Below are positions 7,912-16,546 of a DNA stretch of 64,000 nucleotides, piece after piece. The notes beneath the pieces were generated by a model. The model was not told the origin of the DNA, did no database searches, and worked only from the letters and a program-made list of their open reading frames with translations. The DNA is from Pseudonocardia alaniniphila (GTDB lineage Bacteria; Actinomycetota; Actinomycetes; Mycobacteriales; Pseudonocardiaceae): assembly GCF_022524485.1 (NCBI RefSeq), contig NZ_JAKXMK010000027.1:62001-126000 (forward strand), in the 5' to 3' direction. The stretch's first letter is position 1, and each line of letters starts with the position of its first letter. The position numbers were made by a program, and so were the translations under genes.

Positions 7912-8865
7912 TCAGCGCTTGCGGGCCGCGAGACCCGCCGCCACGGCCCCGGCGATGGCACCGACACCGATCACCGACGGCACACCGATGCGCGCTGCCT
8001 TGCGGCCCGTACGGAAGTCGCGGATCTGCCAGCCACGTTCCTTCGCGACGTCCCGCAGCTCCGAGTCGGGGTTGACGGCGACGGCCGTGCCGACGGCCGA
8101 GAGCATCGGCACGTCGTTGACCGAGTCGGAGTAAGCCGTGCAGCGGCGCAGGTCGAGACCTTCCGTGACGGCGAGCGCGCGTACCGCATGCGCCTTCGCC
8201 GGACCGTGCAGGATCTCGCCGACGAGACGCCCGGTGTAGATCCCGTCGACGCTCTCGGCCACCGTGCCGAGAGCGCCGGTGAGCCCGAGCCTTCGCGCGA
8301 TAATCAACGCGAGTTCGACGGGTGTGGCCGTGACGAGCCAGACCCGCTGTCCGGCGTCGAGGTGCATCTGGGCCAGTGCCCGCGTGCCGGCCCAGATCCG
8401 GTCGGCCATCAGTTCGTCGTAGATCTCCTCGCCCAGCTCGGTGATCTCCGAGACCGCACGCCCGGCGACGAACGACAGCGCGGTGTCGCGGCCGGTGGTG
8501 GTGGAGTACGCCGTCTCGCGGCCGCCCACCCGGAACTTGAGCTGCTGCCACGCGAAACCGGCGAGGTCGGCGGTGGTGAAGAACTTCCGAGCGGCGAGCC
8601 CGCGCGCGAAATGGAAGATCGATGCGCCGACCATCATCGTGTTGTCGACGTCGAAGAACGCGGCCGCGGTGAGGTCGGTGAGTGGAACGTCGGGCGGGAG
8701 GCCGTCGCCTGCCGCAACAGCGGCCGCAGCCGCCGCCTCGCCTGCGCGCACCGCGGGATCGGCCGAGTGGGCGGCCTCGAGCACGCCGGCCATCTCAGCG
8801 GCACCAGCCAGTTCACCGGAACCGATGGGCGAGAGGGGCTCGTCGGGTTCGTCTTCTGCAACCAC
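7912..8865 (-). CDS. HAD-IB family hydrolase (SerB/CicA-like)
   Basis: A 317-residue haloacid dehalogenase-fold phosphatase of subfamily IB. After an Ala-rich N-terminal extension of about 65 residues, motif I is FFDVDNT (nucleophile Asp72, general acid Asp74), motif II lies in VWLVTATP, and motifs III/IV in GPAKAHAVRAL ... CTAYSDSVNDVPMLSAVG. The C terminus ends in a hydrophobic helix (VPSVIGVGAIAGAVAAGLAA), suggesting a membrane anchor. It is often annotated SerB1, but the members with this anchor are not proven phosphoserine phosphatases; phospholipid-linked substrates are possible. It is convergent with the acyltransferase gene, separated by 23 nt. Confidence 0.8.
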   Translation of the reverse strand: MVAEDEPDEPLSPIGSGELAGAAEMAGVLEAAHSADPAVRAGEAAAAAAVAAGDGLPPDVPLTDLTAAAFFDVDNTMMVGASIFHFARGLAARKFFTTADLAGFAWQQLKFRVGGRETAYSTTTGRDTALSFVAGRAVSEITELGEEIYDELMADRIWAGTRALAQMHLDAGQRVWLVTATPVELALIIARRLGLTGALGTVAESVDGIYTGRLVGEILHGPAKAHAVRALAVTEGLDLRRCTAYSDSVNDVPMLSAVGTAVAVNPDSELRDVAKERGWQIRDFRTGRKAARIGVPSVIGVGAIAGAVAAGLAARKR

Positions 8866-8956
8866 GTGCGAGGCCTCCGGGTGCGGTTCGGGTCCCTCCC
8901 CAGCCTACTGGGCGGGTCCGGTCGGACAGTGCGTATCGGGCGGCGGGACCGACGAC

Positions 8957-8991
8957 GAGACCGCCGCAGAGGGTCTCTCCGCGGCGGTCTC
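8957..8991 (-). terminator. Terminator hairpin downstream of anti-sigma gene
   Basis: Perfect 11-bp inverted repeat GAGACCGCCGC / GCGGCGGTCTC with a 13-nt loop, 26 nt beyond the stop of the minus-strand gene at 9018. Confidence 0.65.
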
Positions 8992-9017
8992 GTGGGTGTC
9001 TCCGGTTGTTCGGCAGG

Positions 9018-10538
9018 TCAGCCGATGGTGATTCCCGGCATGCCCGGAAGCAGCGGGGGCAGCGTGACCGGGGGCAGCAGCCGCGGCATGCCCGGCGGCG
9101 CCGGCTTGTCATCGTCGTCGCCGTTGCCGCTTTCCGGGTTGCGCGACCGTGTGGCCGTGGACGTGTCGTCCCCGTCCGACCCCTCGTTCGAGTCATTGTC
9201 GAACAGGTTGCCGTCGGAATCGAGATCAGGCAGCAGCGAGGGCGGCTCGTCGGCCCCGGGCGTCTGCGTTACGTCGCTGGTGGGGTCGTCGCTCTCGCCC
9301 GGGGTGGTCGAGGACGGGTCCTGATCGGTCTGGTTGCGCCCGTTGCCACCGGTGGTGTCCGTCTCCGGGGCGTCCGAGTCGTGCGGCCGTGGGGCGCACG
9401 CGCCCGCGGCGGGCAGCGGACCGAGGTCGTCGGTGCCGGAGGTGACCTCCGAGCAGGACGAACGCGCGGTCAGCGCCGTTGTGCGTCCGACGAGCCGATC
9501 GAGCAGCTTGATGGCGCCTTCGGCATCGGCGGCCGCCGTGTCGGGTAGGGCAGGTCGCAGCGTGGTGAGCCGGTCCGCCTCTTGGGAAGCCCAGCTCCGC
9601 AGGTCACCGAGAGCGGCGGTGTCGGCGGTGCTGCTCTCGTCGGCCTTGAGCAGGAGTCGTGAACCCTCGCCTGCAGCAGCGTCGAACTCCTGGATCGCCG
9701 ACGCGTACACGTCGGGGGCGACGGGCGCCTGTGGAGTGCGATCGACCAGCTTCTGCACCTCGTCGAGCCGGGTGGTGGCGATGTCGAGGTGGCGCCGGGC
9801 CTTGGCCGATTCGTCGAACGTGAGGGCGAGGCCTGCGGACTCGGCCACCCGCTTCAGCGCGTAGAGGTTGTCGCCGGGAAGCGCGTCGCGGCTGGCGAAG
9901 ACGCCGCCGCCTGCGATGGCGAGCAGCATGACCAGCGCTGCCGAACCCACGAACACCGCCCTGCGGCGAAGACCGCTGCCTGCCGGAGTGGTGGCAGGGC
10001 CGCGCGAGCCGCGGGTGCGGCCGGCGGGCCTGCTCACGGTGCGCCGCGAGCTGTGCCGTCCGGGCCGGGCTGCCGGTGTGGTCGGTGGCGTCCCCTCGGT
10101 CGTTGCGGGCTCGGTCGTCGTCGCCTCGACCGTGGTGCCGCCGCCCTCGTCGCCGCGCCCGGTGTAGGCCGGCAGCTTGCTGGTGACGGCGGAGGCGTTG
10201 ACGCCCTCCTGTCGGGCCGGGAAGGACGGCTCGTTGATGCGGCCGAGCGGAGCGGTCTGCTCCTCGGCCGACGGTGGTGGCACCGGCGGCTGGGGGCCTC
10301 TCGGCCTCCGGTCACCCTGCTCTGCGGCGAGCACCGCCATGAGCCGCTGCTTCGCGCGCGCCTTGGCGTCCGGGTCCGGCGCGAAGGCCGCCCCTCGGGA
10401 TCGCAGCATCGCCACGATCTCCAGCTCGCGGGCGAGGTCGCCGTCACCCGCGAAGCCGGGGGGTGTCCCCTGCTCCACGGCGGCGGCGAACCGCTCTGCG
10501 TCCTTGCCCTGTCCGGCGGGCATGTTGGCCGTCCTCAC
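9018..10538 (-). CDS. DUF5667 membrane protein, probable anti-sigma factor for the BldN-like sigma
   Basis: A 506-residue protein with a cytosolic N-terminal part (ERFAAAVEQGTPP, LARELEIVAMLRSRG, then DPDAKARAKQRLMAVLAAE), a Pro/Thr/Arg-rich linker, one transmembrane helix at about 216-236 (AVFVGSAALVMLLAIAGGG) and an outer domain starting LPGDNLYALKRVAESAGLAL, the DUF5667 hallmark. The C-terminal 150 residues are Asp/Ser/Thr/Pro-rich. It sits just downstream of the BldN-like sigma gene, as the anti-sigma factor RsbN does in Streptomyces, so an anti-sigma role is the likely reading (inference). An alternative ATG start lies 5 codons in (10523). A BldN-class promoter precedes it. Confidence 0.75.
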   Translation of the reverse strand: MRTANMPAGQGKDAERFAAAVEQGTPPGFAGDGDLARELEIVAMLRSRGAAFAPDPDAKARAKQRLMAVLAAEQGDRRPRGPQPPVPPPSAEEQTAPLGRINEPSFPARQEGVNASAVTSKLPAYTGRGDEGGGTTVEATTTEPATTEGTPPTTPAARPGRHSSRRTVSRPAGRTRGSRGPATTPAGSGLRRRAVFVGSAALVMLLAIAGGGVFASRDALPGDNLYALKRVAESAGLALTFDESAKARRHLDIATTRLDEVQKLVDRTPQAPVAPDVYASAIQEFDAAAGEGSRLLLKADESSTADTAALGDLRSWASQEADRLTTLRPALPDTAAADAEGAIKLLDRLVGRTTALTARSSCSEVTSGTDDLGPLPAAGACAPRPHDSDAPETDTTGGNGRNQTDQDPSSTTPGESDDPTSDVTQTPGADEPPSLLPDLDSDGNLFDNDSNEGSDGDDTSTATRSRNPESGNGDDDDKPAPPGMPRLLPPVTLPPLLPGMPGITIG

Positions 10539-10600
10539 TGCATCCCTGCGCTGTCAGTCTGCGCGCCGTGGTGGTGCGTCGTGGCGCGACGTTCAGCTGT

Positions 10601-10628
10601 ACAACGAGCCCGCGCCCGGCCGGTTACG
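10601..10628 (-). promoter_or_regulatory. BldN-class ECF promoter for the anti-sigma gene
   Basis: On the minus strand CGTAAC (10628-10623), a 16-nt spacer, then CGTTGT (10606-10601). The Streptomyces sigma-BldN consensus I recall is CGTAAC-N16-CGTTGA, so this is a match at 11 of 12 specified bases with exact spacing. The predicted start point lies about 55 nt before the GTG of the DUF5667 gene. Confidence 0.7.
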
Positions 10629-10710
10629 GGAGCGGGACCGTTCACCGCATTGAGTCGTTCATTCGCCGCACCCGTAACAACCCGGATGACTTGTGCGATA
10701 TCGCGCCCAC

Positions 10711-11589
10711 TCATCGGATGCCTTCCGGTAGCAGCTGGGCGAGTCTGCGGACCGCGCGGTGCTGGAGCGCTTTCACGGCCCCTTCGTTGCGATCCATGAT
10801 CTCGGCCGTCTCGGCCACAGAGAGGCCCTGCAGGAACCGGAGCTGGATGCATTCCTGCTGGTCAGGGTTGAGCTTCTTGACGCAGCGCAGCAGCTCGTCG
10901 TTGGTGGCGCCGTCCAGCACCTGCTGCTCGGGCCCGCTGGTGCTGGGCGAGAGCTCGATGATCTCGTTGGTGGTCTGCTCCAGCCGGTACCGGCTGGACT
11001 TCACGTGATCGAAGATCAGGTTGCGGGCGATCGTGACGAACCACGCACCGATGTCCCGGCCTTGGTAGCTCACCGAGCTGATGCGGCGCAGGGCCCGGAC
11101 GAACGTCTCCTGGGTGATGTCCTCGGCGAGGCTGCGATCGCCCATCCGGAAGAGGACGTAGCGGAAGACGACCTCGTAGTACCGGTCGAACAGCTCACCG
11201 AAGGCGACCATGTCGCCGTTCTGGGACGCCTTGACCAGTGCCCAGGCCCCGGTCTCGTCGGGATGCCCGTAGGACTCGGCTGACTGCGCTGACTGCGCGC
11301 TCGCGGTCACGGAATGGTCCGAGCCGTCGGTGTCGTCGGAACCATCGGTGCGCTCGCCGGGGCCAGCGGGGTGCCCGGAGGGTGCGAGGAGCGCACCGGC
11401 CGAGCCGGGCTCGGAGGTGTACGGCCGCTGCCTGGGGAGCGGTGGGCCGTCAGGGGGAGCAGGGCGCGGCGGCCTGCGGGGCGCGCCGACGCGGGGAGCG
11501 GTGGTCGGGGGCATTTCTACCTCTCCAGCCGCCGGGGGACGGGCGGTCTCAGTGGGGAGCAACCGGGGCTGACGCGAGAACCGGGTCAT
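10711..11589 (-). CDS. BldN-like ECF RNA polymerase sigma factor
   Basis: A 292-residue ECF sigma factor. Region 2 is GDMVAFGELFDRYYEVVFRYVLFRMGDRSLAEDITQETFVRAL (the DITQETF core contact), followed by GAWFVTIARNLIFDHVKSSR; region 4 is LNPDQQECIQLRFLQGLSVAETAEIMDRNEGAVKALQHRAVRRLAQLL with its helix-turn-helix. The first about 110 residues are a Pro/Gly/Ser-rich extension outside the sigma fold, recalling the proteolytically removed pro-sequence of Streptomyces BldN. Start chosen at the ATG with GGGAG 5 nt upstream; open frame extends a further 62 codons without good support. The neighbouring DUF5667 gene has a promoter of the class this factor would read. Confidence 0.85.
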   Translation of the reverse strand: MTRFSRQPRLLPTETARPPAAGEVEMPPTTAPRVGAPRRPPRPAPPDGPPLPRQRPYTSEPGSAGALLAPSGHPAGPGERTDGSDDTDGSDHSVTASAQSAQSAESYGHPDETGAWALVKASQNGDMVAFGELFDRYYEVVFRYVLFRMGDRSLAEDITQETFVRALRRISSVSYQGRDIGAWFVTIARNLIFDHVKSSRYRLEQTTNEIIELSPSTSGPEQQVLDGATNDELLRCVKKLNPDQQECIQLRFLQGLSVAETAEIMDRNEGAVKALQHRAVRRLAQLLPEGIR

Positions 11590-11958
11590 GACTCCCGGCT
11601 GGTCCTGCAGCCGTGACTGACAGGACGCCGCGGGACACCCCGCGGTGTGCTGGCGGCAACGGTTCGCATGCCACTCCCTTGGGTGAGTCTCGCGGCGATC
11701 ACTGAGTATCGGAACGTCGAGTCGGGTGTAGCGGCGGAGCATACGACCGGCAAAGTGGGGCGAAGCAGGCACCACCGCTTGCCGTGGCTACGTTCCGGTG
11801 AGTGGACGACTACCGGCGGTCAGCGTCACTGGTCGCTGCGTGTCGGTCAGGGGCAAGGGTTGCGCGTTTGCGATGAGCGTCGTCACGGCCGCGCCGCGCG
11901 GTTCGTGCCAGACTTCGCCGCAGGCTCCCCCGCCCACAGCGCCGACCCCTGGAGAACC
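11590..11958. other. Divergent intergenic region between sigma and acyl-CoA synthetase genes
   Basis: This 369-nt gap carries the two outward promoters. I see a small hairpin in the probable sigma leader (CCGCGGG / CCCGCGG, 11628-11645) and no convincing operator or gene. The plus-strand frame is open through most of it, but lacks a ribosome binding site until GGAGA just before 11959. Confidence 0.5.
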
Positions 11959-13530
11959 GTGTACAGCCCGACCAACCGCCGAGAGGAGCGGGCGCCTGCC
12001 CACGTCGCCGATCTGGTGACCCGGGCGGCGGCCCGAGTGCCCAAGCACCCCGCGATCGTGGACGTGACCAGCGGAATCACCATGACGTGGGCCGAGTTGG
12101 ACGGTGCCGTATCCGCGGAGGCCGCCCGTCTGCGCGATGCCGGGGTCGCCGCGGGTGATCGGGTGCTCGTCCGGCTCGGCAACGAAGCGGGTTTCTGCGT
12201 GGCGCTGCTCGGTGCGCTGCGCGCCGGAGCCGTGACCGTGCCGTTCGGCCCGATCGGCGTGGCCAGGGAGCTCGAGATCGTGCTCGCCGACTGCAGACCT
12301 GCCGTCGTGGTGGCTGCGGAGGGTGACGACACCGCGCGGACCTGTGCCGCTGCCACGGGCGCCACGGTGATCGCTCCGCCCGACCTCGGGGCGCGGGCCG
12401 AGGCTCCCGCTGCCGGTGCAGGCGGCGACGGGGAGGAGATCGCCCTCCTCGTCTACACATCGGGCACCACTGGCAGCCCGCGCGGCGTCCGGCTCTCGCA
12501 CCGCGCGCTGCTCGCAAACCGGGAGCAGACTGCCGCGCTGCGGCCCTCACCGGTCATCCCTGTGGACCGCGTGCTGCTCTCGCTCCCGCTGTTCCACATC
12601 TTCGGACTGGCCGCGGGCCTCCTGCAGGTCTGCTGGGCGGGCGCCACCCTCGTGCTCGTCGAGCGGTTCGATCCCGACCACGTCGCCGACGTGCTCGTCG
12701 AGCAGCGGGTGAGCGTGCTCGCGGGCGTGCCCTCGATGTTCCGGGCGCTTCTCGACCTCCCGCCGGACGAGCTGCGTGCGGTCAGCGCCGGCATCCGGCT
12801 ATGCACGTCGGGCGGCGCGCCGCTGCCCGCCGAGTGGTTCGCGGACTTCCGGTCGGCCACCGGCCTGACGATCGTGGAGGGGTACGGCCTCACCGAGGGA
12901 GGGCCCGTGCTGACCACCACGGCGGCCGACGGCGGCGGGAAGCCCGGTTCGGTGGGGAGCCCGCTGCCCGGCGTCGAGCTGCGGCTCGTCGACAAGGACG
13001 GCGTGCCGCTCGACGGTGAACCCGAACCCGACCTCGGCGACCTCGACGACCTCGATCTGGACCACTTCGACACCCACGACACAGGTTTGGTCGCCGTGCG
13101 GGGGCCGAACCTGTTCTCCGGGTACTGGCCCGACGGTGCGGGTGGCCCGGACGAGGAGGGCTGGTTCCGCACCGCCGACGTCGGCTTCTTCGACGCCGAG
13201 GGCGACCTGGTCCTCGTCGACCGTTCGTCCGATGTCGTGGTCGTCAACGGCTTCAACGTCTACCCGCGCGAGGTGGAGCAGGTGCTCGAGGAGCTCTCGG
13301 GCGTGGCGGAGGGCGCGGTCGTCGGGGTGCCGCACGACGTCACCGGCGAAGAGGTCAAGGCGGTCGTGGTGCTGGCCCAGGGCGCCGAGCTCACCGAGGA
13401 GGACGTGCGCGCCCACTGCGCCGAGCGCCTGGCCCGGTTCAAGGTCCCCACGGTCATCGAGTTCGTCGACGCGCTTCCGCGGACCCCCACCGGCAAGGTG
13501 GCCAGGCGGCAGCTGGCGGGTCAGTCGTGA
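11959..13530 (+). CDS. Acyl-CoA synthetase / AMP-dependent ligase (ANL superfamily)
   Basis: A 523-residue adenylate-forming enzyme that should activate a carboxylic acid as acyl-AMP and then pass it to CoA. Core motifs are in order: ALLVYTSGTTGSPRGVRLSH (A3), LPLFHIFGLAAGLLQ, CTSGGAPL, VEGYGLTEGGPVL (A5), a substituted A7 GWFRTADVGFFDAEGDLVLVDRSSD, VVNGFNVYPREVEQVL and the C-terminal catalytic lysine in PRTPTGKVARRQL. An acidic insertion (EPDLGDLDDLDLDHFDTHD, residues about 355-373) sits before the hinge. The GTG start has GGAGA 3 nt upstream; the frame is open further upstream but the first residues there do not resemble the family. It overlaps the glutaredoxin gene by GTGA. Substrate unknown. 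Confidence 0.85.
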   Translation: MYSPTNRREERAPAHVADLVTRAAARVPKHPAIVDVTSGITMTWAELDGAVSAEAARLRDAGVAAGDRVLVRLGNEAGFCVALLGALRAGAVTVPFGPIGVARELEIVLADCRPAVVVAAEGDDTARTCAAATGATVIAPPDLGARAEAPAAGAGGDGEEIALLVYTSGTTGSPRGVRLSHRALLANREQTAALRPSPVIPVDRVLLSLPLFHIFGLAAGLLQVCWAGATLVLVERFDPDHVADVLVEQRVSVLAGVPSMFRALLDLPPDELRAVSAGIRLCTSGGAPLPAEWFADFRSATGLTIVEGYGLTEGGPVLTTTAADGGGKPGSVGSPLPGVELRLVDKDGVPLDGEPEPDLGDLDDLDLDHFDTHDTGLVAVRGPNLFSGYWPDGAGGPDEEGWFRTADVGFFDAEGDLVLVDRSSDVVVVNGFNVYPREVEQVLEELSGVAEGAVVGVPHDVTGEEVKAVVVLAQGAELTEEDVRAHCAERLARFKVPTVIEFVDALPRTPTGKVARRQLAGQS

Positions 13531-13784
13531 CGGCGGCGGACGGGACCGCGGTGCCGAAGGTCGTGCTGTACACGCGGGAGGGGTGCACGGCCTGTGCCGC
13601 GGCCGAGGCCGACGTGGCCCGGATCTGCGGCGAGCTCGGCCACAGCTGGGCCGCCGTCGACGTCGACTCCGACGCGGAGCTGTGCGCCGAGTACGGCGAC
13701 CGGGTGCCGGTGATCGTGATCGACGGCAAGGAACACGGGTTCTGGAGGGTCGAGGAGGCGCGCTTCCGCGCCGCGCTGTCCTGA
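13527..13784 (+). CDS. Glutaredoxin-like protein
   Basis: An 85-residue thioredoxin-fold protein with the redox pair C20-T-A-C23 in VVLYTREGCTACAAAEADV and the cis-proline loop RVPVIVIDGKE. The family exchanges dithiol electrons in the cytosol. The GTG start overlaps the stop of the acyl-CoA synthetase gene, so the two are translationally coupled. A glutaredoxin gene near hemA is also found in mycobacteria and Streptomyces. Confidence 0.9.
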   Translation: MTAADGTAVPKVVLYTREGCTACAAAEADVARICGELGHSWAAVDVDSDAELCAEYGDRVPVIVIDGKEHGFWRVEEARFRAALS

Positions 13785-13794
13785 GTGGAGCTGC

Positions 13795-15462
13795 GTGACC
13801 GCAGGACCGTCCGCGAATCGTCATGATTCGGGCGGGCCATCCACCAGCTCGCAGCGCCACACTTCCCTTGTGAGCACGACGACCACGGTGCCGCACCGGT
13901 CGGCCAGGCCGACCGGCGCCGGTATCCCGCGCGGCTACTCCGTGCTCGTCGGCGTGCTGGCCGTCGCGGCGGCGATCTGCATCGGACATCTGGTGGCCGG
14001 CCTCGTCTCGCCCACGTCATCCCCATATCTGGCGGTCGGGGACACGGTGATCCGCTACGCGCCCCAGCCCGTCACCGAGTTCGCGAAGACCGCCTTCGGC
14101 ACCTCGGACAAGGCCGTTCTGCTGAGCGTCATGGGGGTGATCCTGCTGGCCGTGGCGGCGGCAGCGGGCCTGATCTCGCGGCGCAGCCGCACCCCGGGTG
14201 TGCGCGTGGTCATGGTGCTGGGCGTGCTCGGGCTCCTCGCCGTGGTCACTGCGCCTGTCTTCTCCCCGCTCGACGTCCTCGCTCCGCTGGCGTCGATGGC
14301 CGCCGGTGTCGGTGTGTTCCGGCTGCTGCACAACCTCGCTCTGTCGCTCGACGATCCGCCGGCCTCGTCCGGGCCGACGGCCGGGGTGTCGCGCCGGGCG
14401 CTCCTCATCGGGTGCTCCGCCGCCATGGGTGCCGTCTCGATCGGAGCGGGCATCGGTGGCCAGGTGCTCGGCCGTGGTGTCGCCGAATCCCGGCAAGCCG
14501 TCACCGCTTCACTCGCGAGGCTCCGGCCGGCCCAGCCCGCTCCCGCGATCCCGCCGGACGCGGCCTTCCCACAGCTGGGCACCCCGACCTTCCTCACGGC
14601 GCCCGCGGACTTCTACCGGATCGACGTGGCGCTGCGGCTCCCGCGGCTGCTCGCCGAGGACTGGTCGATGCGCATCCACGGGATGGTCGCCAACGAGCTC
14701 ACGCTGCGGTTCCAGGATCTGCTCGACCGGCCGCTGGTCGAGCGCACGATCACGATGACATGCGTCTCGAACCCGGTCGGGGGCGACCTGATCTCGACGG
14801 CGAACTTCATCGGTGTCGACCTGCGTGACCTCCTGCTGGAGGCGGGCGTCCGGCCGGGCGCCGACCAGCTGCTCAGCACCAGCACGGACGGCTTCACGGT
14901 CGGCACGCCCATGTCCGTGCTGCTGGAGGAGGGCCGGGGCGCGCTGCTCGCGATCGGCATGAACGGCGAGGCCCTGCCACAGGAGCACGGCTTCCCGGTG
15001 CGCATGGTCGTCCCCGGCCTCTACGGCTATGTGTCGGCGACGAAGTGGGTCACCGACATGGAGGCAACGACGTTCGCCGGCCGGAGCAGCTACTGGGTCG
15101 ACCGCGGGTGGGCCGAGCTGGGGCCGATCAAGACCGAGGCGCGGATCGACGCCCCGCGCTCGTCCGCGTCCGTGCCGGGCGGGAGGGTGACGCTGGCCGG
15201 CATCGCCTGGTCGCAGCCGAGGGGGATCAGCAAGGTCGAGATCCGGGTGGACGGCGGTGCGTGGCAGGAGGCCGAGCTCGCGGCCGACGTCGGCGGGGAC
15301 ACCTGGCGGATGTGGCGCGCCGACGTGGTCCTCGCACCGGGCAGCCACACCGCACAGGCCCGGGCCACCGACGCCGACGGCAACATCCAGACGGAGACCG
15401 TCGCCGACACGGTGCCGGACGGGGCGACGGGATGGCCCGCCACGACCTTCAGCGTCACCTGA
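13795..15462 (+). CDS. Membrane-bound molybdopterin oxidoreductase (sulfite oxidase fold)
   Basis: A 555-residue protein. About five hydrophobic helices fill residues 45-240 (GYSVLVGVLAVAAAICIGHL; AVLLSVMGVILLAVAAAAGL; VVMVLGVLGLLAVVTA; the fifth, VSRRALLIGCSAAMGAVSIG, has a twin Arg). The outer part is a sulfite-oxidase-type Mo-cofactor domain (DVALRLPRLLAEDWSMRIHG; TMTCVSNPVGGDLISTANF with Cys323 the likely Mo ligand; GFPVRMVVPGLYGYVSATKWV) and a C-terminal Ig-like dimer domain (VTLAGIAWSQPRGISKVEIR). The GTG start has TGGAG upstream, 10 nt after the glutaredoxin stop; a GTG at 13870 is an alternative. Electron donor and substrate unknown; action is outside the membrane. Confidence 0.8.
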   Translation: MTAGPSANRHDSGGPSTSSQRHTSLVSTTTTVPHRSARPTGAGIPRGYSVLVGVLAVAAAICIGHLVAGLVSPTSSPYLAVGDTVIRYAPQPVTEFAKTAFGTSDKAVLLSVMGVILLAVAAAAGLISRRSRTPGVRVVMVLGVLGLLAVVTAPVFSPLDVLAPLASMAAGVGVFRLLHNLALSLDDPPASSGPTAGVSRRALLIGCSAAMGAVSIGAGIGGQVLGRGVAESRQAVTASLARLRPAQPAPAIPPDAAFPQLGTPTFLTAPADFYRIDVALRLPRLLAEDWSMRIHGMVANELTLRFQDLLDRPLVERTITMTCVSNPVGGDLISTANFIGVDLRDLLLEAGVRPGADQLLSTSTDGFTVGTPMSVLLEEGRGALLAIGMNGEALPQEHGFPVRMVVPGLYGYVSATKWVTDMEATTFAGRSSYWVDRGWAELGPIKTEARIDAPRSSASVPGGRVTLAGIAWSQPRGISKVEIRVDGGAWQEAELAADVGGDTWRMWRADVVLAPGSHTAQARATDADGNIQTETVADTVPDGATGWPATTFSVT

Positions 15463-15690
15463 GCCGGATCCGGGTCCTCGATGGCAGGCAGCTCTGCGGT
15501 GGCGATCTGCCGTCGGCCGCGCCTTTCCTGCCGCTCGGCCGATTCGGCCGCCGCGCGCCGGGTGACGCGCGATGGGGGAGGCGCTGTGCCGTGACGGCAG
15601 CGTGACGCGCAGGATGTGAACCACATTCGGCGAAGCAGAACGTGGTGGCGACGCGTCCGGGGCGACCGGAGTGCCCGAGGAGGAACATCC
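15463..15690. other. Intergenic leader before the fasciclin lipoprotein gene
   Basis: A 228-nt gap. Apart from GAGGAGGAA (15676-15684), the ribosome binding site of the following gene, I recognise no promoter or operator with confidence. Confidence 0.4.
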
Positions 15691-16371
15691 GTGCGACAGA
15701 CCCGGCGCCTGGCAGCACTCGCAGCGATGACGGTCCTGGCCGTGGCGCTGGCAGGTTGCAGCGCCTCCGAGGTGCCGCCCACGCCCGCTCCGACCAGCGC
15801 TCCGGACGCCGCCGCACCGACGTCCGGCGTGGCCACGGCCGACGACGGCGTGACCACCGTGGACGAGGCGTTCGGTCCGGGATGCAGCACGCTGCCGCAG
15901 GGGGACGCGCCGGGTTCGGCGGCCGCCATGGCGGGCCTGCCCGTGGCTGCAGCCGTCGGCTCCAACCCGTCGCTCACCACGCTGGCTCGCGCGATCTCCG
16001 CGGTGCCCGGCCTGGCCGAGACGCTGAACGCGCAGCAGGACGTCACCCTGTTCGCCCCGTCCAACGCCGCGTTCGACGCGACGAGATCCGCGCTCGGTGA
16101 CGAGGCCTACAACGCGCTGATGGACGACCCGCAGCAGCTCAGCACGCTGCTCTCCTACCACGTCGTCGCACAGCGATTCGACGCCGCAGGGCTCGTGCGG
16201 GCCGGGACGACCACGGAGCTCACGGGTGGTGAGATCACCATCGGCGGCACCGCCGAGGCCCCGACGCTGACCGGCGGCGACGGCACGCAGGCCACGGTGC
16301 TGTGCGGTGATCTCCCCACGAAGAACGCCACGTTGTTCGTGATCGACAAGGTTCTGCGGCCGGCCGGTTGA
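15691..16371 (+). CDS. Secreted fasciclin-domain lipoprotein (MPT83-like)
   Basis: A 226-residue lipoprotein. The signal peptide MRQTRRLAALAAMTVLAVAL ends in lipobox LAGC with lipidation Cys23. After a Pro/Ala/Thr linker, one FAS1 domain follows: NPSLTTLARAISAVPGLAETL (H1-type box), VTLFAPSNAAFD, LSTLLSYHVVAQRF (H2-type box with the YH motif) and a last strand NATLFVIDKVLRP. Mycobacterial MPT83/MPT70 have the same layout and are exported surface proteins. The GTG start has a strong GAGGAGG. It follows the Mo-oxidoreductase gene with its own leader. Confidence 0.85.
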   Translation: MRQTRRLAALAAMTVLAVALAGCSASEVPPTPAPTSAPDAAAPTSGVATADDGVTTVDEAFGPGCSTLPQGDAPGSAAAMAGLPVAAAVGSNPSLTTLARAISAVPGLAETLNAQQDVTLFAPSNAAFDATRSALGDEAYNALMDDPQQLSTLLSYHVVAQRFDAAGLVRAGTTTELTGGEITIGGTAEAPTLTGGDGTQATVLCGDLPTKNATLFVIDKVLRPAG

Positions 16372-16546
16372 CGGCCCGGTGCTGCCCGGTTTGACCTCGC
16401 GGAACGCGACCGATCCCGTCTCGTCGCGGGCTCCGCTCGGCGGCCCTTTCCGGATGTTGCGCACGATGAGCGGGCGTCGTGGGGCGACTACCGGTCGTGA
16501 CGTGCCGAACACCCACCCGAGCACGACCAGGTTCAAGATCGCAACT

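Noticed and set aside
11690..11720. BldD box near the sigma gene (TCACTGAGT)
   Set aside because: The spacing between the AC and GT parts is 3 nt, whereas the BldD consensus needs 5.
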